Assembly: GCF_015706575.1 (NCBI RefSeq) | Contig: NW_024037064.1 | Coordinates: forward strand, 5,703,427-5,767,426 | Direction: 5' to 3' | From: Patiria miniata | Taxonomy: Eukaryota > Echinodermata > Asteroidea > Valvatida > Asterinidae | Length of the DNA: 64,000 nt | Part shown: positions 31,846-46,171 of the stretch, piece by piece | Position numbering within the stretch: position 1 is the stretch's first letter | Layout: each line of letters begins with the position of its first letter | Program-made: the position numbers and the translations under genes | The notes under the pieces: generated by a model | Told to the model about the DNA's origin: nothing | Seen by the model: only the letters and a program-made list of their open reading frames with translations | Database searches by the model: none

Positions 31846-34800
31846 TTGCAGAATAGGAACCTTTGACCCTGTTAATCAAGCCTTTCATGTATACACCATC
31901 AACTTGAACCTAAAACAAAACCAAGTCACGTAATTGTTGACTGATGCAACATCCAGGGAGTGAGGGAATGCGCCGTCCAATCAGAGACCTGGGCCCCTGG
32001 GTATCACGCAACTGGCTGGTGATAACCATCATTATTCAACGATGACCTAAAAATATTCGTCATTTTTTCATTGGTGAATATAGAGTGCATATATGTAGAC
32101 AAAGAGCTAATATAATATTCAAATTTTGATACCCAAAGCCGTCATATACATGTATAAGATTTTGCATGCGAGGGTTTCATCAGAATGACGATGTGGCATT
32201 CAGCCTTTGCACATGTTGCATGCCTTCATTTATGAAGTCTGCTCGCAATCATTGAGTTGTACTATAACATTGATTTGTACTGGGAGTTTTGCATACTTTA
32301 GAGTGTGGCCCTCCATTCTGCTCAAGAAGGTAAGAGTTGTAAATTGCTTTAATTATGCAAGTACATGAATGTCTATCAATACCCTGATTGCAAACTGTGA
32401 GGAAGACATTCCATATGGTACAAGTTCAAAATCATGTAACTGACAAACCACGGTACTTTTGAATTTCTGATCGAAGAAATGAACTATTGTGGTTCATTAG
32501 TTACACGATTCTGAACTTGTATTTGAAACGTCTTCTTCACAGTGTGGCATCAGGGTAACAGTAGACATTCACGTAGGCCCCCTACTCGTGTATTAAATAA
32601 CCAGAGAGACTTTGGTGGTACCCTATTGTTCCCCCTCAACAGCAAAGCTGGAATCTGTACGGGCAGCAGGAATATAACCCTATGTTTTTTTTTCCCACTA
32701 GGATAGGCATGAGTAAACCTTGTGTGCATTCATAAAGGGAATAAATAGGTGCTTGGTCTGTTTTAAACAATATGGTCAAGACTGGTTTGGAGTATGGACA
32801 AAAATTGCAGTGTACAACAATACACTGTTTGGATATTACTACTGAACTATTGAAATACAATTACACCATTGTTCAATGTGCCTGGTTTTGGGCGGAGTGT
32901 CATTTTCCCCATAAGAGATGTCTCTCTGTATGTAACAAACTATGCAGTATTGAAACGATAACCAACCCCAACCCCCCCCCCCCCAACCCCTCACAAAAAA
33001 AATCATGCTTTACAAAAAAAAAATCTGTTACTTCTAGGGTGGAGGCAACCAGCCAATCTTATGGAAAATATTGTCAGAAATCAGTTGAAGCAATTTTCTG
33101 AGTGGGAAAAAATGGAGTAGCCCTCTAAAATCCTGCAATTGTTTTGTTTTTTTTGGATTATTTTGCTAACATCCCTACTTTATACTTCAATCTTTTTTTG
33201 AAATACAATTACAGTTTTTCTTTCGAAAAGCAAATGAATTTGGTGTCACTTTATCCAGATCTCTTTTGCAGGTTTCGATTTATATTGACAGACTAGTTCA
33301 TTTCCGCAATAAAGTAATCGATGCCCCTACAATGTAGCTTACCAAAGTTGGGGAAAAGAAACATACATGGACTAACTATAGTTTAACACAGCATCAACTT
33401 CTTTGAGTGGAATGTTGTGATTTTGTCTGACTCCATGTTGTAATTTTACTTGTGAAAATAGTAAAAAAAAATTAAAAATGGATTTTGTTTTAACACCACA
33501 CAAATTGTCCTCTATTCGTCCTAATTTTCCTGGTTCTCAAATACGTTTAATTTACTGGCTAGTTGTTAAGCTCAGAGAGACAATCTAAATTTGGCAAAAA
33601 TAAACTTCAAGAAAGATCAACCAATGGTAGTTGTTTTAGGTTTAAGAGAATACATGAGAAAGTGTGGATTCGTAATTTAAGAATTCATGAGGCGCGAAGC
33701 GCCGAGTGATGTTTGTATAAAATTAAGAGTGTATTCTTCGACTTAAACCATTGCATCAACAGAAGTATTGGAAAGAATGTTGCAACCTGACGCCACTTTT
33801 TTCTTCATATACATGTATATCATCTCCATAAACATGATAAAGGTCATTCGTTTCAAAAATGATGATAAGACATGAATCTGGGACTGACAAATGTTTCCAA
33901 TTTTGTTAGGAAATACTTGAAATGACTTTCCATAGACTTTGTACACAAGCGCAAAAGTGGCGTCAGGTTGCAACATTTTTTTCCTGGCGTGTTTAGCATG
34001 TGTATCGCCACACCCGTACAACCCGTACAAAGTCATTTTGTGTGTATAGGCTCCTTACGTCAAAGTGGACAATTCAGACGACGATTTCTTTCTGACTTAA
34101 AGTAAAATTTGCAGTGACAGCGGAGAATCTGACAGTGAAGATGCATTGGTAATTTTCGGAAAGCAAATTTTCACACAGACGGTCCTATTCATGCTCATTA
34201 TGGAGAACAATTGTCCGATGTGTTCAAAGTGTGGATTCGTAATTCCGAATCCACACTTTACTAAAGATTCGTCGTTCCGAATCCACACTTTGTGACCAGT
34301 GTAAGAGATTCATAGATCCCAATCCACACTTTTAACAATAGTGTGACGTCATAGCAATGGTTTAAGCTATCATAACAACAGAACCCAGGATTGAATCCGT
34401 AGAGTTATACATGTACATGTGCATAGAAATAATTTGGGCCTATAAAATTTGGCATGATGTTGGCCTAATAATAGTTTAAGGTCATAAATAAAGAGTGTGT
34501 GTAGTGAGGGGGCAGGGCATCACTGCACAGTGCATTTGTCCTTTTTCTTTTAATTTGGTTCAAAGATTAAATCTTGAAGTACTTTGTTTATTTCTATAGT
34601 GTATTTATTCTGGGCATCTTTCGATTTTGAAGAAAAAAAACTGACACATTACACTGACACACAAAATGACATATAATGACACTCTACAAAGAATATACAA
34701 TCAATGACCCAAATTGTCAGGGTGTGTGATTTCTGTGTGAAATCTGTGTGATTTCCTGTAGTTTCCTCAAAAATTTTGAGCTTGCGAGACTGAGAGGTAC

Positions 34801-35247
34801 TAGTCACAGAGGCACGAGTCACAGAGGTACGAGTCACAGAGGCACGTTGCCAGTGGCTACGTGGGGGGGGGGGGGGGTAGATAAATGGTCATGGCTAGGC
34901 TCTGACTAATGGTCACATGCTTGCCTTACATGGACTAGTAACTTATCAAACAACTGCCCTGGAATTGGTTCATTTTATTTCTTAAAGAGAAGATAAAAAA
35001 TGATATTTTTATCAACAGACCCTTTAAGTTGGCTTCCTGCAAGGAATTAAGTGTAACTACTCAGGCGCGTATCTAGGTTGGGGGGGGGGTAAAAAAAAAA
35101 ACACCCCAGCTCTGTCCCCCCCCCCCCCCCCCCCAAAAAAAAATTATCATACAAATTCCAAAAATTAAAGTTCAACTTGTCGCTAAAATGGCAACTTAAA
35201 CCCCCTCGGAGGGAGGGAGGGTTTATCTCTAAACCAGAACATGAACC
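31846..35247 (+). repeat. 3.4-kb tandem unit, copy 1
   Basis: It starts TTGCAGAATAGGAACC and ends AACCAGAACATGAACC. It contains, in order: a CCAAT box (CGTCCAATCAGAG), a TATA-like site (near 32144-32158), a donor-like AAG/GTAAGAG (32329), an acceptor-like CTTCTTCACAG before TGTGGCATCAGGG (32542), a ~670-bp inverted-repeat element with AAGTGTGGATT ends (33660-34331), a 201-bp MITE nested inside that (33776-33976), then TGTGTGA/CACAGAGG short repeats and G/C homopolymers. No long frame is shared in a way that suggests protein selection. Confidence 0.85.
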
Positions 35248-38200
35248 TTGCAGAATAGGAACCTTTGACCCTGTTAATCAAGCCTTTCATGTATACACCA
35301 TCAACTTGAACCTAAAACAAAACCAAGTCACGTAATTGTTGACTGACGCAACATCAAGGGAGTGAGGGAATGCGCCGTCCAATCAGAGACCTGGGCCCCT
35401 GGGTATCACGCAACTGGCTGGTGATAACCATCCTTATTCAACGATGACCTAAAAATATTTGTCATTTTTTCATTGGTGAATATAGAGTGCATATGTAGAC
35501 AAAGAGCTAATATAATATTCAAATTTTGATACCCAAAGCCGTCATATAAGATTTTGCATGCGAGGGTTTCATCAGAATGACGACGTGGCATTTAGCCTTT
35601 GCACATGTTGCATGCCTTCATTTATGAAGTCTGCTCGCAAACATTGAGTTGTACTATAACATTGATTTGTACTGGGAGTTTTGCGTACTTTAGAGTGTAG
35701 CCCTCCATTCTGCTCAAGAAGGTAAGAGTTGTAAATTGCTTTAATTATGCAAGTATATGAATGTCTATCAATACCCTGATTGCAAACTGTGAGGAAGACA
35801 TTCCATATGGTACAAGTTCAAAATCATGTAACTGACAAACCACGGTACTTTTGAATTTCTGATCCAAGAAATGAACTATTGTGGTTCATTAGACTTTACA
35901 CGATTCTGAACTTGTATTTGAAACGTCTTCTTCACAGTTTGCCATCAGGGTGACCGTAGATATTCACGTAGGCCCCTACTCGTGTATTAAATAACCAGAG
36001 AGACTTGGGTGGTACCCTATTGTTCCCCCTCAACAGCAAAGCTGGTATCTGTACGGGCAGCAGGAATATAACCCTATGCATTACGGCAGAGTATTCAATG
36101 TTTTTTTTTCCACTAGGATAGGCATGAGTAAACCTTGTGTGCATTAATAAAGGGAATAAATAGGTGCTTGGTCTGTTTTAAACAATATGGTTAAGACTGG
36201 TTTGGCGTATGGACAAAAATTGCAGTATACAATAATACACTGTTTGGATATTACTGCTGAACTATTGAAATACAATTACACCATTGTTCAATGTGCCTGG
36301 TTTTGGGCGGAGTGTCATTTTCCCCATAAGAGATGTCTCTCTGTATGTAACAAACTATGCAGTATTGAAACGATACGATAACCCCCCCCCCCAACCCCTC
36401 ACAAAAAAAATCATGCTTTACAAAATAAAAATCTGTTACTTCTAGGGTGGACGCAACCAGCCAATCTTATGGAAAAAATTGTCAGAGATCAGTTGAAGCA
36501 ATTTTCTGAGTGGGAAAAAATGGAGTAGCCCTCTGAAATCCTGCAATTGTTTTGGGTTTTTTTGAAAAAATTTGCTAACATCCCTACTTTATACTTCAAT
36601 CTTTTTTTGAAATACAATTACAGTTTTCCTTTCAAAAAGCAAATGAATTTGGTGTCACTTTATCGAGATCTCTTTTGCAGGTTTCAATTTATATTGACAG
36701 ACTAGTTCATTTCCGCAATAAAGTAATCGATGCCCCTTCAATGTAGCTTACCAAAGTTTGGGAAAAGAAACATACATGGACTAACTATAGTTTAACACAA
36801 CATCAACTTCTTTGAGTGGAATGGTGTGATTTTGTCTGACTCCATGTTGTAATTTTACTTTTAAAAATAGTAAAATTTTGTAAAAAATGGATTTTGTTTT
36901 AACACCACACAAATTGTTCACTATTCGTCCTAATTTTCCTGGTTCTCAAATACGTTTGATTTACTGGCTAGTTGTTAAGCTCAGAGAGACAATCTAAATT
37001 TGGCAAAAATAAACTTCAAGAAAGATCAACCAATGGTAGTTGTTTTAGGTTAAAGAGAATACATGAGAAAGTGTGGATTCGTAATTTAAGAATTCATGAG
37101 GCGCGAAGCGCCGAGTGATGTTTGTACAAATTAAGAGTGTATTCTTCGACTTAAACCATTGCGTCAACAGAAGTATTGGAAAGAATGTTGCAACCTGACG
37201 CCACTTTTTTTTCATATATATCATCTCCATAAACATGATAAAGGTCATTTGTTTCAAAAATGATGATAAGACATGAATCTGGGACTGACAAATGTTTCCA
37301 ATTTTGTTAGGAAATACTTGAAATGACTTTCCATAGACTTTGTACACAAGCACAAAGGTGGCGTCAGGTTGCAACATTTTTTTCCTGGCGTGTTTAGCAT
37401 GTGTATCGCCACACCCGTACAACCCGTACAAAGTCATTTTGTGTGTATAGGCTCCTTACGTCAATCTGGATAGTTCAGACGACGATTTCTTTCTGACTAA
37501 AAGTAAAATTTGCAGTGACAGCGGAGAATCTGACAGTGAAGATGCATTGGTAATTTTCGGAAAGCAGAATTTCTCGCAGACGGTCCTATTCATGCTCATT
37601 ATGGAGAACAATTGTCCGATTTGTTCAAAGTGTGGATTCGTAATTCCAAATCCACACTTTACTAAAGATTTGTCATTCCGAATCCACACTTTGTGACCAG
37701 TGTAAGAGATTCTTAGATCCCAATCCACACTTTTAACAATAGTGTGACGTCATAGCAACGGTTTAAGATATCATAACAACAGAACCCAGGATTGAATCCG
37801 TAGAGTTATACATGTACATCTGCATAGAAATAATTTGGGCCTATAAAATTTGGCATGATGTTGGCCTAATAATAGTTTAAGGTCATAAATAAAGAGTGTG
37901 TGTAGTGAGGGGGCCGGGCATCACTGCACAGTGCATTTGTCCTATTTCTTTCGATTTGGTTCAAAGATTAAATCTTGAAGTACTTTGTTTATTTCTGTAA
38001 TGTATTTATTCTGGGCGTCTTCGATTTTGAAGAAAAAAACTGACACATTACACTGACACACAAAATGACATATAATGACACTCTACAAAGAATATACAAT
38101 CAATGACCCAAATTGTCAGGGTGTGTGATTTCTGTGTGAAATCTGTGTGATTTCGTGTAGTTTCCTCAAAAATGTTGAGCTTGCGAGACTGAGCGGTACT

Positions 38201-38632
38201 AGTCACAGAGGCACGAGTCACAGAGGTACGAGTCACAGAGGCACGTTGCGAGTGGCTACGTGGGGGGGGGGGGTAGATAAATTGGTCATGGCTAGGCTCT
38301 GACTAATGGTCACATGCTTGCCTTACATGGACTAGTAACTTATCAAACAACTGCCCTGGAATTGGTTCATTTTATTTCTTAAAGAGAAGATAAAAAAATG
38401 ATATATTTATCATCGGACCTTTAAGTTGGCTTCCTGCAAAGAATTAAGTGTAATTACTCAAGCGCGTATCTAGGGGGGGGGGGGTTAAAAAAAAAACCCC
38501 AGCTCTGTACCCCCCCCCCCAAAAAAAATTATCATACAAATTCCAAAAATTACAGTTCAACTTGTCGCTAAAGTGGCAACTTTAATCCCCTCGGAGGGAG
38601 GGAGGGCTTATCTCTAAACCAGAACATGAACC
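35248..38632 (+). repeat. 3.4-kb tandem unit, copy 2
   Basis: 3385 bp, colinear with copy 1 and visibly well over 90 percent identical, including the nested MITE (37185-37376). Differences are mostly homopolymer length and single bases. It lacks about 12 bp near the TATA-like site, where copy 1 has an extra ATACATGT. Confidence 0.85.
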
Positions 38633-41600
38633 TTGCAGAATAGGAACCTTTGACCCTGTTAATCAAGCCTTTCGTGTATACACCATCAACTTGAACCTAA
38701 AACAAAACCAAGTCACGTAATTGTTGACTGATGCAACATCCAGGGAGTGAGGGAATGCGCCGTCCAATTGGAGACCTGGGCCCCTGGGTATCACGCAACT
38801 GGCTGGTGATAACCATCATTATTCAACGATGACCTAAAAATATTCGTCATTTTTTCATTGGTGAATATGGAGTGCATATGTAGACAAAGAGCTAATATAA
38901 TAATCAAATTTTGATACCCAAAGCCGTCATATACATGTATAAGATTTTGCATGCGAGGGTTTCATCAGAATGACGACGTGGCATTCAGCCTTTGCATGCC
39001 TTCATTTATGAAGTCTGCTCGCAAACATTGAGTTGTACTATAACATTGATTTGTACTGGGAGTTTTGCGTACTTTAGAGTGTAGCCTTTCATTCTGCTCA
39101 AGAAGGTAAGAGTTGTAAATTGCTCTAATTATGCAAGAACATGAATGTCTATCAATGCCCTGATTGCAAACTGTGAGGAAGACATTCCATATGGTACAAG
39201 TTCAAAATCATGTAACTGACAAACCACGTTACTTTTGAATTTCTGATCGAAGAAATGAACTATTGTGGTTCATTAGACTTTACACGATTCTGAACTTGTA
39301 TTTGAAACGTCTTCTTCATAGAGTGGCATGAGGGTGACCGTAGATATTCACGTAGGCCCCCTACTCGTGTATTAAATAACCAGAGAGACTTGGGTGGTAC
39401 CCTTTTGTTCCCCCTCAACTGCAAAGCTGGAATCTGTACGGGCAGCAGGAATATAACCCTTTGCATTACGGCAGAGTATTCAATGTTTTTTTCCACTAGG
39501 ATAGGCATGAGTAAACCTTGTGTGCATTCATAAAGGGAATAAATAGGTGCTTGGTCTGTTTTAAACAATATGGTTAAGACTGGTTTGGAGTATGGACAAA
39601 AATTGCAGTATACAATAATACACTGTTTGGATATTACTACTGAACTATTGAAATACAATTACACCATTGTTCAATGTGCCTGGTTTTGGGCGGAGTGTCA
39701 TTTTCCCCATAAGAGATGTCTCTCTGTATGTACATGTAACAAACTATGCAGTATTGAAACGATAACCAACCCCCCCCCCCCCCAACCCCTCACAAAAAAA
39801 TCATGCTTTACAAAATAAAAATCTGTTACTTCTAGGGTGGAGGCAACCAGCCAATCTTATGGAAAAAAATTGTCAGAAATCAGTTGAAGCAATTTTCTGA
39901 GTGGGAAAAAATGGGGTAGCCCTCTAAAATCCTGCAATTGTTTTGGTTTGTGTTTTGAATTATTTTGCTAACATTCCTACTTTATACTTCATTCTTTTTT
40001 GAAATACAATTACAGTTTTTCTTTCAAAAAGCAAATGAATTTGGTGTCACTTTATCAAGATCTCTTTTGCAGGTTTCGATTTATATTGACAGACTAGTTC
40101 ATTTCCGCAATAAAGTAATCGATGCCCCTACAATGTAGCTTACCAAAGTTGGGGAAAAGAAACATACATGGACTAACTATAGTTTAACACAACATCAACT
40201 TCTTTGAGTGGAATGGTGTGATTTTGTCTGACTCCATGTTGTAATTTTACTTTTGAAAATAGTAAAATTTTGTAAAAAATGGAATTTGTTTTAACACCAC
40301 AGAAATTGTCCTCTATTCGTCCTAATTTTCCTGGTTCTCAAATACGTTTGATTTACTGGCTAGTTGTTAAGCTCAGAGAGACAATCTAAATTTGGCAAAA
40401 ATAAACTTCAAGAAAGATCAACCAATGGTAGTTGTTTTAGGTTTAAGAGAATACATGAGAAAGTGTGGATTCGTAATTTAAGAATTCATGAGGCGCAAAG
40501 CGCCGAGTGAGTTTGTAAATTAAGAGTGTATTCTTTAACTTAAACCATTGCGTCAACAGAAGTATTGGAAAGAATGTTGCAACCTGACGCCACTTTTTTC
40601 TTCATATTTATCATCTCCATAAAGGTCATTCTTGCAAAAATGATGACAAGACATGAATCTGGGACTGACAAATGTTTCCAATTTTGTTAGGAAATACTTG
40701 AAATGACTTTCCATAGACTTTGTACACAAGCGTAAAAGTGGCGTCAGGTTGCAACATTTTTTTCCTGGCGTGTTTAGCATGTGTATCGCCACACCCGTAC
40801 AACCCGTACAAAGTCATTTGTATAGGCTCCGTCAAAATGGATAGTTCAGACGACGATTTATTCTGACTAAAACTAAATTTTGCAGTGACAGCGGAGAATC
40901 TGACAGTGAAGATGCATTGGTAATTTTCGGAAAGCAAATTTTCACGCAGACGGTCCTATTCATGCTCATTATGGAGAACAATTGTCCGATTTGTTCAAAG
41001 TGTGGATTCGTTATTCCGAATCCACACTTTACTAAAGATTCGTCGTTCCGAATCCACACTTTGTGACCAGTGTAAGAGATTCGTAGATCCGAATCCACAC
41101 TTTTAACAATAGTGTGACGTCATAGCAACGGTTTAAGCTATCATAACAACAGAACCCAGGATTGAATCCATAGAGTTATACATGTACATGTGCATAGAAA
41201 TAATTTGGGCCTATAAAATTTGGCATGATGTTGGCCTAATAACAGTTTAAGGTCATACTGCTAAAATAAAGAGTGTGTGTAGTGAGGGGGCAGGGCATCA
41301 CTGCACAGTGCATTTGTCCTATTTCTTTCAATTTGGTTCAAATATAAAATCTTGAAGTACTTTATTTCTGTAGTGTATTTATTCTGGGCGTCTTTCGATT
41401 TTGAAGAAAAAAAACTGACACATTACACTGACACACAAAATGACATATAATGACACTCAACAAAGAATATACAATCAATGACCCAAATTGTCAGGGTGTG
41501 TGATTTCTGTGTGAAATCTGTGTGATTTTCTGTAGCTTCCTCAAAAATTTTGAGCTGGCGAGACTGAGAGGTACTAGTCACAGAGGCACGAGTCACAGAG

Positions 41601-42005
41601 GTACGAGTCACAGAGGCACATTGCGAGTGGCTACGTGGGGGGGGGGGGGTAGATAAATTGGTCATGGCTAGGCTCTGACTTATGGTCACATGCTTGCCTT
41701 ATATGGACTAGTAACTTATCGAACAACTGCCCTGGAATTGGTCCATTTTATTTCTTAAAGAGAAGATAAAAAATGATATTTTTATCAACAGACCCTTTAA
41801 GTTGGCTTCCTGCAAGGAATTAAGTGTAATTAGTCAGGCGCGTATCTGGGGGGGGGGGGGGGTAAAAAAAAAAACACCCCAGCTCTGTCCCCCCCAAAAA
41901 ATGATCATACAAATTCCAAAAATTAAAGTTCAACTTGTCGCTAAAATGGCAACTTAAACCCCCTCGGAGGGAGGGAGGACTTATCTCTAAACCAGAACAT
42001 GAACC
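38633..42005 (+). repeat. 3.4-kb tandem unit, copy 3
   Basis: 3373 bp, colinear with copies 1, 2 and 4, with nested MITE at 40574-40756. ACATGTTGC is missing from the putative transcribed leader near 38990, a deletion also seen in copy 5. Confidence 0.85.
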
Positions 42006-45000
42006 TTGCAGAATAGGAACCTTTGACCCTGTTAATCAAGCCTTTCGTGTAAACACCATCAACTTGAACCTAAAACAAAACCAAGTCACGTAATTGTTGA
42101 CTGACGCAACATCCAGGGAGTGAGGGAATGCGCCGTCCAATCAGAGACCTGGGCCCCTGGGTATCACGCAACTGGCTGGTGATAACCATCATTATTCAAC
42201 GATGACCTAAAAATATTCGTCTTTTTTTCATTGGTGAATATAGAGTGCATACATGTATGTAGACAAAGAGCTAATATAATATTCAAATTTTGATACCCAA
42301 AGCCGTCATATACATGTATAAGATTTTGCATGCGAGGGTTTCATCAGAATGACGACGTGGCATTCAGCCTTTGCACATGTTGCATGCCTTCATTTATGCA
42401 GTCTGCTCGCAAACATTGAGTTGTACTATAACATTGATTTGTACTGGGAGTTTTGCGTACTTTAGAGTGTAGCCCTCCATTCTGCTCAAGAAGGTTAAGA
42501 GTTGTAAATTGCTTTAATTATGCAAGTACATGAATGTCTATCAATACCCTGATTGCAAACTATGAGGAAGACATTCCATATGGTACACAAGTTCAAAATC
42601 ATGTAACTGACAAACCACGGTACTTTTGAATTTCTGATCGAAGAAATGAACTATTGTGGTTCATTAGTTACACGATTCTGAACTTGTATTTGAAACGTCT
42701 TCTTCGCAGTGTGGCATCAGGGTGACCGTAGATATTCACGTAGGCCCCCTACTCGTGTATTAAATAACCAGAGAGACTTGGGTGGTACCCTATTGTTCCA
42801 CCTCAACAGCAAAGCTGGAATCTGTACGGGCAGCAGGAATATAACCCTATGCATTACAGCAGAGTATTCAATGGTTTTTTTCCCACTAGGATAGGCATGA
42901 GTAAACCTTGTGTGCATTCATAAAGGGAATAAATATATGTAGGTGCTTGGTCTGTTTTAAACAATATGGTTAAGACTGGTTTGGAGTATGGACAAAAATT
43001 GCAGTATACAATAATACACTGTTTGGATATTACTACTGAACTATTGAAATACAATTACACCATTGTTCAATGTGCCTGGTTTTGGGCGGAGTGTCATTTT
43101 CCCCACAAGAGATGTCTCTCTGTATGTAACAAACTATGCAGTATTGAAACGATAACCAACCCCCCCAACCCCCAACCCCTCACAAAAAAATTCATGCTTT
43201 ACAAAAAAAAAATCTGTTACTTCTAGGGTGGAGGCAACCAGCCAATCTTATGGAAAATATTGTCTGAAATCAATTGAAGCAATTTTCTGAGTGGGAAAAA
43301 ATGGAGTAGCCCTCTAAAATCCTGCAATTGTTTTGGGTTTTTTTGAATTATTTTGCTAACATCCCTACTTTATACTTCAATCTTTTTTTGAAATACAATT
43401 ACAGTTTTTCTTTCGAAAAGCAAATGAATTTGGTGTCACTTTATCCAGATCTCTTTTGCAGGTTTCGATTTATATTGACAGACTAGTTCATTTCCGCAAT
43501 AAAGTAATCGATGCCCCTACAATGTAGCTTACCAAAGTTGGGGAAAAGAAACATACATGGACTAACTATAGTTTAACACAACATCAACTTCTTTGAGTGG
43601 AATGGTGTGATTTTACTTTTAAAAATAGTAAAATTTTGTAAAAAATGGATTTTGTTTTAACCACCACACAAATTGCACACTATTCGTCCTAATTTTCCTG
43701 GTTCTCAAATACATTTGATTTACTGGCTAGTTGTTAAGCTCAGAGAGACAATCTAAATCTGGCAAAAATAAACTTCAAGAAAGATCAACCAATGTGGTAG
43801 TTGTTTTAGGTTTAAGAGAATACATGAGAAAGTGTGGATTCGTAATTTAAGAATTCATGAGGCGCGAAGCGCCGAGTGATGTTTGTATGAAATTAAGAGT
43901 GTATTCTTTGACTTAAACCATTGCGTCAACAGAAGTATTGGAAAGAATGTTGCAACCTGACGCCACTTTTTTCTTCATATATATCATCTCCATCAAGGTC
44001 ATTCGTTGCAAAAATGATGATAAGACATGAATCTGGGACTGACAAATGTTTCCAATTTTGTTAGGAAATACTTGAAATGACTTTCCATAGACTTTGTACA
44101 CAAGCGCAAAAGTGGCGTCAGGCTGCAACATTTTTCCTGGCGTGTTTAGCATGTGTATCGCCACACCCATACAACCAAGTAATTTTGTGTGTATAGGCTC
44201 CTTATGTCAAAATGGATGGTTCAGCCGACAATTTTTTTCTGAAAAAAAATACATTTGCAGTGACGGTGGAGAATCTGACAGTGAAGATGCATTGGTAATT
44301 TTCGGAAAGCAAATTTTCACGCAGATGGTCCTATTCATGCTCATTATGGAGAACAATTGTCCGACATGTTCAAAGTGTGGATTCGTAATTCCGAATCCAC
44401 ACTTTACTAAAGATTCGTCTTTCCGAATCCACACTTTGTGACCAGTGTAACAGATTCGTAGATCCGAATCCACACTTTTAACAATAGTGTGACGTCATAG
44501 CAACGGTTTAAGCAGAACCAAGGAATTGAATCCGTAGAGTTATACATGTACATGTGCATAGAAATAATTTGGGCCTATAAAATTTGGCATGATGTTGGCC
44601 TAATAATAGTTAAATGTCACACTGCTAAAATAAAAAGTGTGTGTAGTGAGGGGGCCGGGCATCACTGCACAGTGCGTTTGACCTATTTCTTTTGATTTGG
44701 TTCAAAGATTAAATCTTGAAGTACTTTGTTTATTTCTGTAGTGTATTTATTCTGGGCGTCTTTCGATTTTGAAGAAAAAAACCTGACACATTACACACAA
44801 AATTACATATAATGACACTCTACAAAGAATATACAATCAATGACCTAAATTGTCAGGGTTTGTGATTTCTGTGTGAAATCTGTTTGATTTCCTGTAGTTT
44901 CCTCATTTTGAGCTTGCGAGACTGAGAGGTACGAGTCACAGAGGCATATGCTGCGAGTGGCTACGTGGGGGGGGGGGGGAGAAATTAGTTATGGCTAGGC

Positions 45001-45336
45001 TCTAATATGTATATGGTCACATGCTTGCCTTATATGGACTAGTAACTTATCAAACAACTGCCCTGGAATCGGTCCCCTTATTTTTCTTAAAGAGAAGATA
45101 AAAAATGATATTTTTATCAACAGACCCTTAAAGTTGGCTTCCTGCACGTAATTAAGTGTACACCGTAATTACTCAGGCGTGTATCTGGGGGGGGGGGGGG
45201 GATTAAGAAAACACCCCGGCTCTGTCCCCCAAAAAATTATCATACAAATTCCAAAAATTAAAGTTTAACTTGTCGCTAAAATGGCAACTTAAATCCCCTT
45301 GGAGGGAGGGAGGGTTTATCTCTAAACCAGAACATT
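42006..45336 (+). repeat. 3.4-kb tandem unit, copy 4
   Basis: About 3330 bp, colinear, nested MITE at 43947-44131. It ends at CTAAACCAGAACAT, after which the sequence switches to material homologous to the left flank of the array (near 31660). Confidence 0.85.
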
Positions 45337-46053
45337 TTTTTTCCTATTTATTATCTGATGATATATTACCTAGGTTATATTTTAATTGTTGTTCTAACTG
45401 GGTTTTTTTTTTCCTATTCAGCTTTGGAACTTTGTCAAGCTAAATTGTCGGTGAATGCTCTATGTTCCGACACCCCTACGTGTTTGTTCCGATACCCTTA
45501 TGTTCCAACAACGCGCAAATAAGATAATGTTACTCCCGGTTAGGGATAGGTTCAGGGTTAGGAATTGGGATATGTGCAGTCGGAACATAGGTATGTCAGA
45601 ACAAAGGTATGTCGAAACATACATGTACCGGTAGGTGTGTCGGAACATAGGTGTGTCGGAACATAGGTGTGTCGGAACATAGGTGTGTCGGAACATAGGT
45701 GTGTCGGAACATAAGTGTGTCGGAACATAGGTGTGTCGGAACATAGGTGTGTCGGAACATGTAGGTGCTTCGGAACATAGGTGTGTCGGAACATAGGTGT
45801 GTCGGAACATAGGTGTGTCAGAACATAAGTGTGTCGGAACATAAGTGTGTCGGAACATAGGTGTGTCGGAACATGTAGGTGCTTCGGAACATAGGTGTGT
45901 CGGAACATAGGTGTGTTGGAACATAGGTGTGTCGGAACATAGGTGTGTAACCAATGGATTAAAAGTTAAACTTGTACTTTGTTGATAGGTACAAATGTAC
46001 ATGTACTATATATCCCTCATGATGTAGGAATCTGGTGGTGGCATGATGTAGCA
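45337..46053 (+). repeat. Spacer with 16-bp minisatellite between units 4 and 5
   Basis: It begins with flank-like sequence, then a few opposite-strand repeat words (ATGTTCCGACACCCC, TTGTTCCGATACCC at 45462-45500), a GGTTAGGGATAGG-type stretch, and then the minisatellite. The end (GGTGGTGGCATGATGTAGCA) matches the text just before copy 1 (31826-31846). Confidence 0.7.
45580..45948 (+). repeat. 16-bp minisatellite, about 23 copies
   Basis: The unit is GGAACATAGGTGTGTC with occasional variants (TATGTCA, AAGTGTGTC, GTAGGTGCTTC). A two-variant block repeats (45757-45780 and 45869-45892), showing higher-order copying. Sixteen is not a multiple of three and no stop arises, so the minus strand stays open for 180 codons as a 16-residue repeat. 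That is an arithmetical by-product. Confidence 0.9.
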
Positions 46054-46171
46054 TTGCAGAATAGGAACCTTTGACCCTGTCAATCAAGCCTTTCATGTAT
46101 ACAGCATCAACTTGTACCTAAAACGAACCCAAGTCACATAATTGTTGAACGATGCAACATCCAGGGAGTGA

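Noticed and set aside
32772-33101. Frame beginning MVKTGLEYGQ repeated in array units 1-4
   Set aside because: The frame ends in homopolymer runs of variable length, changes its C-terminus in each copy, and differences do not favour silent sites.
33743-34036. Minus-strand frame beginning MTLYGLYGCGDTHAKHARKK in several units
   Set aside because: It lies across a MITE with inverted ends; length and frame vary between units.
45460-46002. 180-codon minus-strand frame with a 16-residue repeat
   Set aside because: It is produced by a stop-free 16-bp minisatellite; every frame is open and there is no non-repeat coding part.
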